Assembly (NCBI GenBank): GCA_012974315.1
Contig: JAAXQI010000029.1
Location: 1-12,814 of the forward strand
DNA: 12,814 bases
From: Desulfobacterales bacterium
GTDB lineage: Bacteria > Desulfobacterota > Desulfobulbia > Desulfobulbales > BM004
Direction of reading: 5' to 3'
Below, piece by piece: positions 12,779 through 12,814 of the stretch. The notes under the pieces are model-generated. The model was not told the origin of the DNA and did no database searches. It saw nothing but the letters and a program-made list of their open reading frames with translations. How positions within the stretch are numbered: position 1 is the stretch's first letter; each line of letters begins with the position of its first letter. The position numbers and the translations under genes are program-made.

Positions 12779-12814
12779 CTGTCTCTTATACACATCTGAC
12801 GCTGCCGACGAATA
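12779..12814. other. Nextera adapter read-through (library artefact)
   Basis: CTGTCTCTTATACACATCT (12779-12797) is the complete 19-base mosaic end, followed by GACGCTGCCGACGA (12798-12811), the complement of the Nextera read-1 adapter. The last three bases, ATA, would be the start of a sample index. Genomic sequence ends at 12778. Confidence 0.98.

Noticed and set aside
12779..12797. Tn5-like transposon end as a mobile element
   Set aside because: It continues into the Nextera read-1 adapter, so it is a sequencing artefact rather than a natural transposon.

Overview
The window looks like a contig from a Gram-negative anaerobe with a sulfur metabolism, most likely a Desulfobacterota bacterium of the Desulfobulbales type. 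This placement is an inference from gene content: a YeeE/YedE transporter with a TusA sulfur carrier, an NtrC-type two-component system with clear sigma-54 promoters, a GEMM-like riboswitch, and an ExeA/DamX-like ATPase with LysM and SPOR domains. There is no rRNA, tRNA, CRISPR array, integrase or insertion sequence. Both ends carry Illumina Nextera transposon-end sequence (1-12 and 12779-12814), so the first and last bases are library artefacts.

Layout. (1) 13-2362, minus strand: a sigma-54 promoter drives yeeE/yedE, tusA and a membrane-anchored protein made of SSGGYGAPxP repeats, which the contig end cuts off. (2) 2264-2613: regulatory intergenic region. (3) 2614-4290, minus: a GT-C fold (GT39/ArnT-like) membrane glycosyltransferase. 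(4) 4402-4429: two overlapping, outward-firing sigma-54 promoters in one palindrome. (5) 4508-7604, plus: a polytopic sensor histidine kinase and an NtrC-family activator. (6) 7630-7720: two tandem terminator-like hairpins. (7) 7825-8364, plus: an exported HEAT-repeat protein with its own sigma-70-like promoter. (8) 8616-9266, minus: an isochorismatase-family cysteine hydrolase behind a GEMM-I-like riboswitch and intrinsic terminator (9304-9412). (9) 9425-9938: about 500 bases with no gene. (10) 9939-12362, plus: the ATPase-LysM-SPOR protein and a small TPR membrane protein, followed by a broken coding remnant and a terminator.

The left half reads as one regulatory circuit. Three sigma-54 promoters (before yeeE, the glycosyltransferase and the kinase) share TGGCAT-N6-TTGCA. 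The yeeE and glycosyltransferase/kinase control regions also share a 16-base dyad, TGTCCCAAATGGGACA or a 14/16 match. The NtrC-type activator encoded beside them is the obvious candidate to bind it, so the kinase may control sulfur-compound import, the repeat protein, the glycosyltransferase and itself. The activator's sigma-54 contact loop reads GAFTCA instead of GAFTGA.

The most unusual single element is the riboswitch. Its architecture fits the c-di-GMP-I/GEMM class (P1, a GNRA-capped P2, ACGGGTCT, GCCGGGTTACC, overlapping terminator), but the ligand-binding core is substituted, and it precedes a cysteine hydrolase rather than a typical c-di-GMP target.
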